This document shows, piece after piece, positions 36,966 through 45,629 of a DNA stretch of 64,000 nucleotides (the first letter of the stretch is position 1; each line of letters opens with the position of its first letter). The notes under the pieces were generated by a model that saw nothing but the letters and a program-made list of their open reading frames with translations, made no database searches and was not told the origin of the DNA. This DNA is from Lachnospiraceae bacterium OF09-6 (GTDB lineage Bacteria > Bacillota > Clostridia > Lachnospirales > Lachnospiraceae), in NCBI GenBank assembly GCA_003435055.1, contig QUMM01000011.1, forward strand, positions 1 through 64,000, read 5' to 3'. Position numbers and translations under genes: made by a program.

Positions 36966-37613
36966 TCAAACCGTCAGTGCTGCTGTTGCCAGAATCGAGC
37001 TGAGATTCACCGTTATATGAAACAGAATCGGAGCTAAAATGGAATTCCATCTGTCATACAGTAAAATCATGATCACAGCCATCGGAAATGCAGCCACTGC
37101 CTGCCGGAGATTGCCATGATATACGGCAAACATCCCAGCTGCCAGAATGATTGACAACCATCCTTTATTATAATCCTTTAGACGATGATAAACAAGACCT
37201 CTGAATAATACTTCTTCCATAATAGGAGCAATCACTCCCACACCAATGATCTGCATCAGTATATTACTTTGAAAAAGTGAATCCTGTGCCGTGCTGACCA
37301 TTATTTCTTCTTTATCATACAGCTCAAGCAGCGTAAATACTGCGTTCATCACGCCGGTAAGAATCGCATTTACTATCATGGCCAACAGCACTACGAATAT
37401 TCCATTCCAAATCGTAAATCTGCTTTTCTTTTGCTGTTCATAACCATCTGTTTTCATCATCCACAGATAAATCGGAAGTACCAGCACTGCTGTTATAGTT
37501 ACGCGAAAGGCTGCATCTGCATGCAGCCCCATCATCTGTACTATATTGATAGCAAAGAAATGGATCACAACCGGTCCCAGTACCCTGGCACCTGCCTGTA
37601 TGACTTTATCCAT
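36966..37613 (-). CDS. CPBP-family intramembrane glutamic endopeptidase
   Basis: 215 residues with six to seven membrane helices. The family motifs are all present: the Glu-Glu pair in IMEEVLFRGLVYHRL, FAVYHGN (second motif His) and LFHITVNLSS (third motif His and Asn). Bacterial members act as proteases on membrane or prenylated peptides, or in bacteriocin self-immunity. The start is preceded by GGGAGG overlapping the end of the amidase gene, two bases away, so the genes are coupled. Substrate unknown. Confidence 0.9.
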   Translation of the reverse strand: MDKVIQAGARVLGPVVIHFFAINIVQMMGLHADAAFRVTITAVLVLPIYLWMMKTDGYEQQKKSRFTIWNGIFVVLLAMIVNAILTGVMNAVFTLLELYDKEEIMVSTAQDSLFQSNILMQIIGVGVIAPIMEEVLFRGLVYHRLKDYNKGWLSIILAAGMFAVYHGNLRQAVAAFPMAVIMILLYDRWNSILAPILFHITVNLSSILATAALTV

Positions 37614-37615
37614 TA

Positions 37616-38563
37616 TCAGGACCTCCCAAAATAGAGATCTATGCCATCCGCAATACCCTCTGCCATCTTCTGCTGATGTTCTTCTTCTGCCATATAGGCA
37701 TCGTCTGATTCATTGGACATGAATCCCATCTCTAACACTACTGACGGAATCTCACTCCAGTTCAACAAGATCTGGTTGTCCACATTGTAAAGTCCCTTTG
37801 CATTCAGCCCGGTCTCCTCACAATAGGACTGCAGAATAATATCTGCCAGTGCATTGCTCTTTTTTATATTACCTGTTCTGTCCTTCCAGTACGGATTCTC
37901 ATAAGAAGGTGCCATTACTTCTACACCATTCTCTGTGCTGTCTTCTCCTCCATTAGCATGAAGACTGATCAGAATCTGTGCCCCGGAAGCATTCACATTC
38001 TTTGCACGCTCCGATTCGCTCAGATCTGATTCCTTATTATCCCTGGTCATATAGACTTCATATCCCCGGTCTTCCAGCTGCTTCTTTAATTTCTCAGCAA
38101 CAGAAAGATTCAGTTCTGCTTCTGTCAGACCGGATACTGTTCCGCTGGTTCCTTCACTGAACCCTTTTGCCTTTTCTTCTGCGTCCGGTCCTATTGGTTC
38201 TTCTTCCTCCAGATCACCGCCTTTTTCCTGATGAGATGCATCAATGGCTACGATGATCTTTTCATCCTGGCTGGCAGCTTTCTCTGTCTCATTCTCCGTC
38301 TCTGCTTCCGAAGTTTCTTCCTCTTCTGCAGCTGTTTCTGTTTTTTCTTCTGTCTCTGACTCTGTTTCCGTCTCAGCTTCGGTTTCGTCTTCCTTCTGCT
38401 GTTCTGTCGTAGCTTCTGTCTGTGCACTCAGTGCTTCTTTTACTGCCTTTTCGATATAAGCAGCCTTCTGCTCATCCTCTGACAGCATGGCACTGACTGG
38501 TACCATACCCGATACGCCAACTGCCAGTGCCGTAAAAAACGCTGCAAATTTTTTCTTTTTCAT
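37616..38563 (-). CDS. N-acetylmuramoyl-L-alanine amidase (Amidase_3)
   Basis: 315 residues from the ATG at 38563, whose next codons form a signal peptide (KKKKFAAFFTALAVG). An ~55-residue Glu/Thr/Ser-rich linker (TEAETETESETEEKTE type) is followed by the zinc amidase domain. The domain has VAIDASHQEKG (first zinc His), the second zinc ligand region NVDNQILLNWSEIPSVVLEMGFMSN with its catalytic Glu, and ILISLHANGGEDSTENG (third zinc His). It cuts between muramic acid and the stem peptide outside the membrane. The acidic linker is repeated in two neighbouring proteins of this run. Confidence 0.92.
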   Translation of the reverse strand: MKKKKFAAFFTALAVGVSGMVPVSAMLSEDEQKAAYIEKAVKEALSAQTEATTEQQKEDETEAETETESETEEKTETAAEEEETSEAETENETEKAASQDEKIIVAIDASHQEKGGDLEEEEPIGPDAEEKAKGFSEGTSGTVSGLTEAELNLSVAEKLKKQLEDRGYEVYMTRDNKESDLSESERAKNVNASGAQILISLHANGGEDSTENGVEVMAPSYENPYWKDRTGNIKKSNALADIILQSYCEETGLNAKGLYNVDNQILLNWSEIPSVVLEMGFMSNESDDAYMAEEEHQQKMAEGIADGIDLYFGRS

Positions 38564-38600
38564 TCTTCTTTTTGACTCCTGTCCAAACGGACCTCTTATA

Positions 38601-39701
38601 CTAAATTGCATTCGGAACTTCTATCGTAGTTACTGTACAATTTCCATTTACATATTTAAAGTAGAATTTTGCTTCCTTTGTTGCAGAATTCCCATTGCTC
38701 TTTTCTGTCTCAGATGTGTTGGTCTCAGATTCCTGTGTTTCTGCCTCGGTCTCTGTCTCAGACTCACTCTCTGCTTCCTGTCCGTCAGTCGGTTCATAAG
38801 AGCAGGTATAAGAAAGCGTCATCTCCATACCGATGTAACTTTCTTCTTCTTTTCCCGGATAATATACATCTCCAAAAGTCGGCTTAAAATCACTGAATGT
38901 AATACTCTTAACCTTCAGTGTCTTATCCTGAAACAGATTATCATGAATTGCTTTATACAGGTTGTCTTTATTCGCTGCCTGCGTAAACAGACTGCTTAAA
39001 GAACTGGCACCTTTTTCCTGCACTGCTGCAGTAAATAATTCATTGATCATTGTCTTGGCCATCTCAGTCATCTGGGTCTGTGCATTTTCCCCTACTACCA
39101 GCTGTTCACGCACATCCAGAACCGTAGTGGATGGATCAATCGTTGTCTCATAAGAGTCAAATGGAAGACCATTTACCTGCACTTTGCTGTCCTGTGCTTT
39201 CACACCGGTCAGTGCATAGCAGACAGCTCCCGGTGACAGATTCTCATCTTCCTTTACAGAGGATGCATCTGGAGCCACACCATTTACCAGCACCTGGGAA
39301 CCTGCAGGGGCAATCAGTTCCAGATCTATGGTCTTTCCTGCTGCTTCACCATCTATTCCCCACTGGTCAAACAGTCCAAACCGCTTATTGCTCTGCTGCA
39401 GCATATTAATGGTCTTGGTAACTTCTTTTCCATCTGCGGTATAAGTAAACTTATATTCCTGTACAAACTGATTATCATTATTCAGAGAGCGTGCTCCTGT
39501 CTCTACCTGATAATCAGAGACTCCTATCACATTCTCCACATAACGCTTTGCCACATTCAGTGGATTGCCATTCTTTGTACCATCGACAACAAAGGTAATC
39601 GCTGCTGCCACAATGATCACTGCAATGATCCATGCTGCCAGCAGTGTATTTCTCTTTTTCCTTTGTCTCCATTTATATTGTTGATTTTCTTTCTCTGCCA
39701 T
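38601..39701 (-). CDS. Membrane-anchored extracytoplasmic protein of unknown function
   Basis: 366 residues. A basic N-terminus (KWRQRKKR) is followed by one membrane helix (about 19-40) and an exposed C-terminal region. Residues ~45-290 form two successive alpha/beta segments without a family I can name with confidence, though the layout (one helix, then repeated small domains) resembles TcaA/YvbJ-type surface proteins. An acidic Ser/Thr/Glu linker (about 310-340) precedes a final strand-rich ~25 residues. GGAGGG lies upstream of the ATG. It lies 13 bases after the YARHG-domain gene. Confidence 0.65.
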   Translation of the reverse strand: MAEKENQQYKWRQRKKRNTLLAAWIIAVIIVAAAITFVVDGTKNGNPLNVAKRYVENVIGVSDYQVETGARSLNNDNQFVQEYKFTYTADGKEVTKTINMLQQSNKRFGLFDQWGIDGEAAGKTIDLELIAPAGSQVLVNGVAPDASSVKEDENLSPGAVCYALTGVKAQDSKVQVNGLPFDSYETTIDPSTTVLDVREQLVVGENAQTQMTEMAKTMINELFTAAVQEKGASSLSSLFTQAANKDNLYKAIHDNLFQDKTLKVKSITFSDFKPTFGDVYYPGKEEESYIGMEMTLSYTCSYEPTDGQEAESESETETEAETQESETNTSETEKSNGNSATKEAKFYFKYVNGNCTVTTIEVPNAI

Positions 39702-39714
39702 ACTACGTACCCTC

Positions 39715-40686
39715 CTAACTTCTCTGGTCTTCCAGCTTCAAAATGACATCCAGGTTTGCCCATTCATAGTCATTTAACATAGAATCCACATTGTCATACC
39801 GTGGTACATACCATGTCTTTGTTGCAAAATAATCAATCCATTTCTGTGTCTTAAAGATTCTTCCGTGACGGGCAAAGATCTCGTTTCTCAACTTTGCCAG
39901 ATCCTCTGAAGACCAGCTGCTGAGCTCATCTGCGGAAATGTAACGGGAATCCACATCATACATCATATAGCTGTCGTCATAAGCTCCTGAATTGCTTCCT
40001 GACGAACTGCCGCCTGAAGTGCTTCCACTGCCGTCATCGATCGTAATACCAGAAGAACTTCCTCCAGATGAACTGCTTCCCGTGGAGCTGCTTCCGGATG
40101 AACTGCTTCCCGTGGAGCTGCTTCCCGTGGAGCTGCTTCCAGATCCGGTGCTGTGATAGCCATCGCCATCCCAGTAACCACCCTGTCCATCATAATATGC
40201 TCCATCAGCAGAATAATAACCGCCCCACTGATCATGGTACAGGCCATTGTCATCATAATAGCCGCCTTCGCTTTCATTATAGAACTTTCCATCTGCACTA
40301 TAGTACTGGCTGGATGAAAAATCTGTAGATGCACCACTTCCTGTGGAAGATCCGTCTCCCGTAGTGGAATCGCTCCGGGTACTGCCATCTGTACTGTCTG
40401 TTTCCTGTTCACTTTCTTCGTTTTTATCAGACTTCTTTCCATTTTTCTTATCAGAATCTGACTGTGGCTTTACCGTAAAAGAATCTTTGGTAGCCGCAAA
40501 TTTTTCTACCGTCATCGGCAATTCGGTTTCTTTTTCATTTATTGCCACTTCGGACCCCTGGCTCTTGGATGCATCTGGATCTACTACAGATAAACCGGCA
40601 TTGGTCACAAATGCACTTCCACCTGCTGCAAGTACTGTCGCACCTGCTACTGCCAGGATGGTAGTTAATTTCCTCTTATTAGACAT
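39715..40686 (-). CDS. YARHG-domain surface protein with Ser/Gly-rich spacer
   Basis: 323 residues. The N-terminal helix (TILAVAGATVLAAGGSAF) is an export signal or anchor. A charged linker and a Tyr/Gly-rich section follow (GGYYDDNGLYHDQWGGYYS repeats of about ten residues), then ~60 residues of Ser/Gly/Thr low complexity. The last ~80 residues are a YARHG domain, named for its motif, here LRNEIFARHGRIF, with YVPRYDN after it. YARHG domains are extracellular and of unknown role. At the DNA level the Ser/Gly part is a tandem repeat (GAGCTGCTTCC units, 40075-40145). GAGGTGAGG precedes the ATG. Confidence 0.82.
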   Translation of the reverse strand: MSNKRKLTTILAVAGATVLAAGGSAFVTNAGLSVVDPDASKSQGSEVAINEKETELPMTVEKFAATKDSFTVKPQSDSDKKNGKKSDKNEESEQETDSTDGSTRSDSTTGDGSSTGSGASTDFSSSQYYSADGKFYNESEGGYYDDNGLYHDQWGGYYSADGAYYDGQGGYWDGDGYHSTGSGSSSTGSSSTGSSSSGSSSTGSSSSGGSSSGITIDDGSGSTSGGSSSGSNSGAYDDSYMMYDVDSRYISADELSSWSSEDLAKLRNEIFARHGRIFKTQKWIDYFATKTWYVPRYDNVDSMLNDYEWANLDVILKLEDQRS

Positions 40687-40737
40687 TTTTCCTCACCTCT
40701 TGGTAAGGATCATAACACATACTGTTTCAATTGTCCA

Positions 40738-43344
40738 TTATTTCTCCCTTTTTCTAAGGAATAAAATTGCCAATAATGCCGTAAATACAACAATTCCAGG
40801 CTTAATTACCCAGTTTTTCCCTGTGCTTTTTTCTACCTCCTCTTCTCTTTTTTTGTCTGTCCTATCCATCGCATCAGTCTCCCCCTTTCCCTCTTTTTCT
40901 TCTGAAACAGATTCTTTTTTCTGTATTGTAATGTCACTCCCTTTCTTTCGTTCAGGTACCTGCCTGGACTCTCCGATCCAGAATGGTATTTCTCCGGTAT
41001 CTTTCTGATTTCCTGCTTTATCTACTGCCACAACCCGGAGCGTCTGCCAGTCCTGCGCCTTTTCTAATATGATTTCCTGCTCTTCCTGTGTATTTTCTCT
41101 TATCTTTTTCCCGTTCAGCCACACTGTCACTTCCTTCAATGCCAGATTGTCTCTGCACTCCAATACAGCCTTTCTCTCCGACATTTGATAAACGCCTTCT
41201 GCTTCCACTCCTGTAAGTAAAATAAATGGCGCACTTTTATCTACCGCAAATTCTATTTTCTGTTTTCCCATGCGATTATCCCCGGTATTCCAAGCTCGAT
41301 CCTCGCTGGCACAGATCAGGTAATACCGTCCTTCTTCCTGAAAACAGACATCTGATATCGTATAGCAATACTTTTTCCAGGTTCCGTCATTTCCCTCCTT
41401 CTTTACGGTATAATCCACTCCCCGTTTCAGTTGTCTGGTTTCTCCCTCATGTCCCAGAAGAATTCCAGATTCCGTCAGATAGTCTACATTTACCTCATAA
41501 ATTTTAAGGCTGGCCGGACTGGCCACATAGAACTGCTCTGTCTGTTCTCTGGTCACATCATCTATATAATACACGGAACCAAATCTGTTCACCGAAAAAT
41601 GGATTTCCCTGCTGCTGTGATTTCCGGCCAGATCTTCTGCCTCTGCCTTTAATGTATAGACATCATCCCACTCACGTTTTTCCGGAAGATTTTCCATCTG
41701 CAATGCCAGTTCTTCCAGACTTTCTCTGTCTGTCTTGTTCCACACGACTCTCCGCTCTCCATTTTGGAATCCGGTCAGGGTCAGCTTCAGGCTGTCTCTC
41801 TTCAGATTCCTATCTTTCATCACACAGACGGGCGTCACTTTTCCATTATTCGCACTGCCGGCTGTGATCTGTTCAAACTGCAGCTCTGGTGCCATCCGAT
41901 CCATCACAATTTCTCCACTGCACTGATATCGAACATTTCCTACCATATCCTCCAGCCGGATCCATACCCGGCAGTTCCCCTCCCGGTTCAGGAATAGCTG
42001 TGTTCCTTTTTTCCAGTTGCTCCGGCTCAGGTAAAGAGCTTCCCCGCTGATGGTCTTTTCCTCTTCAAAAGCTGCATATAGTTCCACATTTTTCACACCG
42101 CTTCCATACTCAGTCAGATCGGACACTGCTATCTGCGAATCTCTGTTCAAATAATGTATACCTTCTGCAGATTCTCGCTTTCCATCAAGCAGCAGCCCTG
42201 CCTGCGGTGCATCTTTGTCTGTCCTCCAGGAAAAACTGCGTATCTGGGATTGTGCGATGATTTCACCATTTTCATTCTTTCGTGTCAGGACAAACTCCCC
42301 ACTTCCATCTTCCTGAAGATTGGAAAATAATTTTCCATCTGTAAATCCGCTTCCATCTTCTGGCAGAACCTGTATCTGTGCTCCTGCTTTCACCCATAAA
42401 GTCCCTGCGGGATCAACCCACATAGCAGAAGGATCCGTACACCGTATTGTATAATCCAGTGTTCCGGTCACCGGAGCCTCTGAAAGAATTACATCTCCGC
42501 CTTCTACATTCTCTGTTTCTTCTATACAAAACGTATAATTACCGGTCGGATTGCCGGTTATACTTCCATCTGGATTTTTTCTTACCGTAACTGCATGTCG
42601 ATAATGAATCGGTTTTCCCTTATCATACATGGGGCTTTCTTTACACAGTATGCTTTCATCTATTTCCAGTTCCGGATAGCAAAAGTCTTCCGGTACTTCC
42701 CCGTCTGGGCAATCCTGCTCAAGAAATCCGGTAACCTTCACAATCTCTTTCTCTTCAAAGATCAGATTATCCATCGTAACATCGGAATAATAGCTTTTTC
42801 TGGCGTTACTGATATGAATGGTAAGCGGTCTTGGCAAAATCTGTACCTCTAATACTTCCTGTGACGGTTCCTGTATTACCTCATATTGTTCACTGCCTGC
42901 TCCGGTCAACGCCACGATCACCTCCACTGGCCATGTTCCTGCATCCGATTCTTGCGTTCTTCCTTCTATCTCGATCTGCATTCCTTCCGGTAGCCCGACC
43001 ACCTGTGCTTCTACTGCTGCCCGGTCTGTCCCATCGTAATATCGTCTCGGTTCTGTTATTTTCACATTTGACAGAATAATCTGATGTTTTTCTGTTTCCG
43101 TCTCAGTCTCTGTTTCCTGCTCTGTATTACTTTCGTCTTCCCATTCGCTTTCCCCTTCTTCTCTGGAGCCTGAGCCGTCCAGATTCTCCTTCTCGCTCTC
43201 TTCTTCTGATTCGATTCCTGTCACCCATTCCGATTCGTTCCATATCTGCCCCCTCCAGTCTGTCTGTGTTGCGCCAACCTGATCTGCTGCCAGCACCAGC
43301 GATGCCCATATGCCAAATGCTACAACAGTTTCCATTTTCCTCAT
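40738..43344 (-). CDS. Large cell-surface protein with Ig-like domains and C-terminal membrane anchor
   Basis: 868 residues from the ATG at 43344, which has GGAGG seven bases upstream; an ATG five codons earlier is less well placed. An N-terminal signal peptide (VVAFGIWASLVLAADQVGA) is followed by an acidic linker (EQETETETETEK) and a long beta-rich region that looks like successive Ig-like or bacterial adhesin-type modules (repeated motifs VAVSDLTEYGSGVKNVELY, VWIRLEDMVGNVRY, LKAEAEDLAGNHSS and VVAVDKAGNQK). The C-terminus is a helix, VVFTALLAILFL, ending in RKREK. There is no LPXTG sorting motif. It heads the envelope run; its 5' leader contains the structured palindromic element at 43380-43570. 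Confidence 0.75.
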   Translation of the reverse strand: MRKMETVVAFGIWASLVLAADQVGATQTDWRGQIWNESEWVTGIESEEESEKENLDGSGSREEGESEWEDESNTEQETETETETEKHQIILSNVKITEPRRYYDGTDRAAVEAQVVGLPEGMQIEIEGRTQESDAGTWPVEVIVALTGAGSEQYEVIQEPSQEVLEVQILPRPLTIHISNARKSYYSDVTMDNLIFEEKEIVKVTGFLEQDCPDGEVPEDFCYPELEIDESILCKESPMYDKGKPIHYRHAVTVRKNPDGSITGNPTGNYTFCIEETENVEGGDVILSEAPVTGTLDYTIRCTDPSAMWVDPAGTLWVKAGAQIQVLPEDGSGFTDGKLFSNLQEDGSGEFVLTRKNENGEIIAQSQIRSFSWRTDKDAPQAGLLLDGKRESAEGIHYLNRDSQIAVSDLTEYGSGVKNVELYAAFEEEKTISGEALYLSRSNWKKGTQLFLNREGNCRVWIRLEDMVGNVRYQCSGEIVMDRMAPELQFEQITAGSANNGKVTPVCVMKDRNLKRDSLKLTLTGFQNGERRVVWNKTDRESLEELALQMENLPEKREWDDVYTLKAEAEDLAGNHSSREIHFSVNRFGSVYYIDDVTREQTEQFYVASPASLKIYEVNVDYLTESGILLGHEGETRQLKRGVDYTVKKEGNDGTWKKYCYTISDVCFQEEGRYYLICASEDRAWNTGDNRMGKQKIEFAVDKSAPFILLTGVEAEGVYQMSERKAVLECRDNLALKEVTVWLNGKKIRENTQEEQEIILEKAQDWQTLRVVAVDKAGNQKDTGEIPFWIGESRQVPERKKGSDITIQKKESVSEEKEGKGETDAMDRTDKKREEEVEKSTGKNWVIKPGIVVFTALLAILFLRKREK

Positions 43345-43379
43345 ACCTTTCCTCCTCATCTCCAGCTTTCTGTTGCTTT

Positions 43380-43570
43380 ATATCACATCTGTTCAAGAAT
43401 GCCTCGCATTCTTGCTGCGAGATGCGCGTCATGCAAAGCATGACATATTTCTTTTGCGCATCTCTGCAATCCTGCCGGAGGCTATATCAGATGGGGGATT
43501 GACTCCCACCGCTGATACTAATTTGCTCCTCGCCACCTAAAGGTGGGAGTCATCTCACATCTAGTATAAT
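43380..43570. repeat. Compound palindromic element, possible miniature transposable element
   Basis: Read on the minus strand, it begins and ends with AGATGTGA (43569-43556 region and 43391-43384), which could be a target duplication. Between these are three stems: GACTCCCACC with GGTGGGAGTC; GAGATGCGC with GCGCATCTC enclosing GTCATGC...GCATGAC; and AAGAATGCGAGGCATTCTT. It lies in the leader of the surface-protein gene, downstream of zapA. The 43360-43616 gap contains nothing else recognisable. The shape recalls non-coding ends of IS200/IS605-type elements, but no transposase or TnpB remains. Confidence 0.6.
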
Positions 43571-43616
43571 AAATCAGGCTGCCGTAATCCTTCTACAGGA
43601 TCCTGCAGCCTGTGTA

Positions 43617-43942
43617 TCACTTTTTTTTCAAATCATCCAGCTGTCTCTGCAGATCAATCAGAGTATGCTTCAGATCAAAGATCTCCTTGTCTCTGGACGT
43701 AATCCCGTCTTCCAATATCTCTGCCTGCTTCTTCGCCTTGAAGTAATCATCGGCGATATTAAGCTGTGCAGAATGCTCTTCATCTCATTGGACTGACGCT
43801 TATAGCTCTCCAGCTTCTGAATCTCAGTCAGCTTATTGTTCAAATAATAACCAACCTTCTGAATATATTCTTCGCTTTCATAACCACTGATCACAAAGAT
43901 CTGACCATTAATGACCACTTGTGTCTGGTTTTTCGCTGACAT
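43617..43942 (-). CDS. zapA: Cell division protein ZapA (frame broken once)
   Basis: 108 residues when one base is restored near 43759 (TTT reads TT on the plus strand). The start is QTQVVINGQIFVISGYESEEY, the ZapA N-terminal signature with the ISGYE turn; after the break the restored frame reads LNIADDYFKAKKQAE and then a C-terminal coiled coil (KEIFDLKHTLIDLQRQ) ending in LKKK. ZapA cross-links FtsZ filaments at the division site. It is read on the same strand as the ruv and cob genes and lies 42 bases after the ruvB stop. Confidence 0.85.
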
Positions 43943-43984
43943 AACACTTCCTCCTCATTCGTATGCAATCAGTATATCGAACTT

Positions 43985-44980
43985 CTACTGGAATTGCAAG
44001 CCCAGATGATGATAAGATTTTTCGGTTGCCATTCTTCCTCTCGGCGTACGGATGAGGAACCCTTTTTTCAAAAGATATGGTTCGTAGACATCTTCTATGG
44101 TTCCCGCATCTTCACCAATCGTCGCCGCCAGTGTATCCAGACCTACCGGACCTCCCTGAAACTTCTCGATCATGGTAGTCAGGAGATTGCGGTCTGTCAC
44201 ATCCAGTCCATAGGTATCCACTTCCAGCAGATCCAGGGCAAAGCTTGCAGTCTCCTTGGTAATTTTCCCATCATATTTTACCTGTGCAAAGTCACGGACT
44301 CTCTTTAGCAGACGGTTGGCAAGACGTGGAGTTCCTCTGGATCTTTTGGCCAGCTCTATGGCTCCCTCCGGTTCAATCTCCACATCCAGGATCTTCGCAG
44401 AGTTGCAGATAATTTCTGCCAGTTCTTCTTCCGTATAGAACTCCAGATGATGAATCACGCCAAAACGGTCACGTAAAGGTGCAGTCAGAAGTCCTGCTCT
44501 TGTGGTCGCTCCCACCAGGGTAAACCTTGGCAGATCCAGGCGAATCGAACGGGCTGCTGCCCCCTTTCCAATCATGATATCAATGGCAAAATCTTCCATA
44601 GCAGGATACAATACCTCTTCCACCTGCCGGTTCAGACGGTGGATCTCATCCACGAACAGCACGTCGCCCTCCTGAAGATTATTCAGGATTGCAGCCATCT
44701 CTCCAGGCTTCTCAATCGCCGGTCCGGAAGTCACCTTCATGTGCACTCCCATCTCATTGGCTATGATTCCCGCCAGGGTTGTTTTTCCCAGTCCCGGAGG
44801 GCCATAAAACAGCACATGATCCAGCGAATCCCCTCTCTGCTTTGCCGCTTCGATATAGATCTTAAGATTCTCCTTCGCCTTCTCTTGTCCGATGTAGTCC
44901 TTCAACATCTTAGGTCGCAGACTGGTCTCAATACGGGAATCCTCTGGAAGAACCTCTGTTTGAATTACTCTTCTATCCAT
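43985..44980 (-). CDS. ruvB: Holliday junction branch-migration ATPase RuvB
   Basis: 331 residues. Characteristic segments are the N-terminal [18 protein letters not shown], Walker [14 protein letters not shown], Walker B FVDEIHRL, the sensor [21 protein letters not shown], and the C-terminal winged helix ending [17 protein letters not shown]. RuvB forms the hexameric motor that pulls DNA through RuvA-bound junctions. Its gene directly follows ruvA, 30 bases apart. Confidence 0.97.
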   Translation of the reverse strand: MDRRVIQTEVLPEDSRIETSLRPKMLKDYIGQEKAKENLKIYIEAAKQRGDSLDHVLFYGPPGLGKTTLAGIIANEMGVHMKVTSGPAIEKPGEMAAILNNLQEGDVLFVDEIHRLNRQVEEVLYPAMEDFAIDIMIGKGAAARSIRLDLPRFTLVGATTRAGLLTAPLRDRFGVIHHLEFYTEEELAEIICNSAKILDVEIEPEGAIELAKRSRGTPRLANRLLKRVRDFAQVKYDGKITKETASFALDLLEVDTYGLDVTDRNLLTTMIEKFQGGPVGLDTLAATIGEDAGTIEDVYEPYLLKKGFLIRTPRGRMATEKSYHHLGLQFQ

Positions 44981-45010
44981 ATATTCTCATTTCTCCTAAA
45001 CTGTATCTGC

Positions 45011-45628
45011 TTATACCAGCGAAAGTTTCTTTAATGCTGTCTTCAGCAGATCTTCCGTATTCATGTCTTCGCCGGTGTCTGCTGCACGCACTGCCTTCAG
45101 CGCCTCGCCACCAGAATAGCCCAGCGCCACCAGTGCCTGTACCGCTTCATCCTGTATCTGTCTGGTGGTACCTGTCGGTATCGTGCCTTCTGTGCTTTCT
45201 GCCAGAGAACTGTCGAAAGTCTCCTGCAGATCGAACTTATCCTTTAATTCCAGTATCATTTTCTGTGCTGTCTTCGGACCAATCCCGGGTGCCCTTGCAA
45301 TGGCTTTGGCATCTCCTGCCAGCACAGCAAACCGGATATCATTGGCAGACAATGCCGACAGCATTCCCAGGGCTGCCTTCGGACCGATTCCGTTCACGCC
45401 CAGCAGCAGCTGAAATACATGGAGATCATCTTTTTTCAGGAAGCCATACAGCTGCATGGCATCTTCCCGCACCTGCAGATAGGTAAACAGCTTCACACGG
45501 TCTCGTCTGCCGGATAATGCACTGGCATCCCGCCCGGTGATAAAGACTCCATAGCCTACTCCATTCACGTCCAGAAGTACCTTCGCCTCTTCCAATTCTT
45601 CAATTTCACCTTTTAAAAATGCAATCAT
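45011..45628 (-). CDS. ruvA: Holliday junction-binding protein RuvA
   Basis: 205 residues from the ATG at 45628, which has GGGAG upstream; the frame is open for 28 codons more. The N-terminal OB-fold has IAFLKGEIEELEEAKVLLDV and LFTYLQVREDAMQLYGF. The helix-hairpin-helix pair has LLGVNGIGPKAALGML and APGIGPKTAQKMILEL, and domain III (VQALVALGYSGGEALKAV) binds RuvB. It follows the cobC-like gene by one base, so the ruv pair is at the end of the cobalamin operon. Confidence 0.96.
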   Translation of the reverse strand: MIAFLKGEIEELEEAKVLLDVNGVGYGVFITGRDASALSGRRDRVKLFTYLQVREDAMQLYGFLKKDDLHVFQLLLGVNGIGPKAALGMLSALSANDIRFAVLAGDAKAIARAPGIGPKTAQKMILELKDKFDLQETFDSSLAESTEGTIPTGTTRQIQDEAVQALVALGYSGGEALKAVRAADTGEDMNTEDLLKTALKKLSLV

Positions 45629-45629
45629 G

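Noticed and set aside
37978..38459. Small plus-strand frames within the amidase gene
   Set aside because: Opposite-strand shadows rich in Ser/Val arising from the Glu/Thr repeat region.
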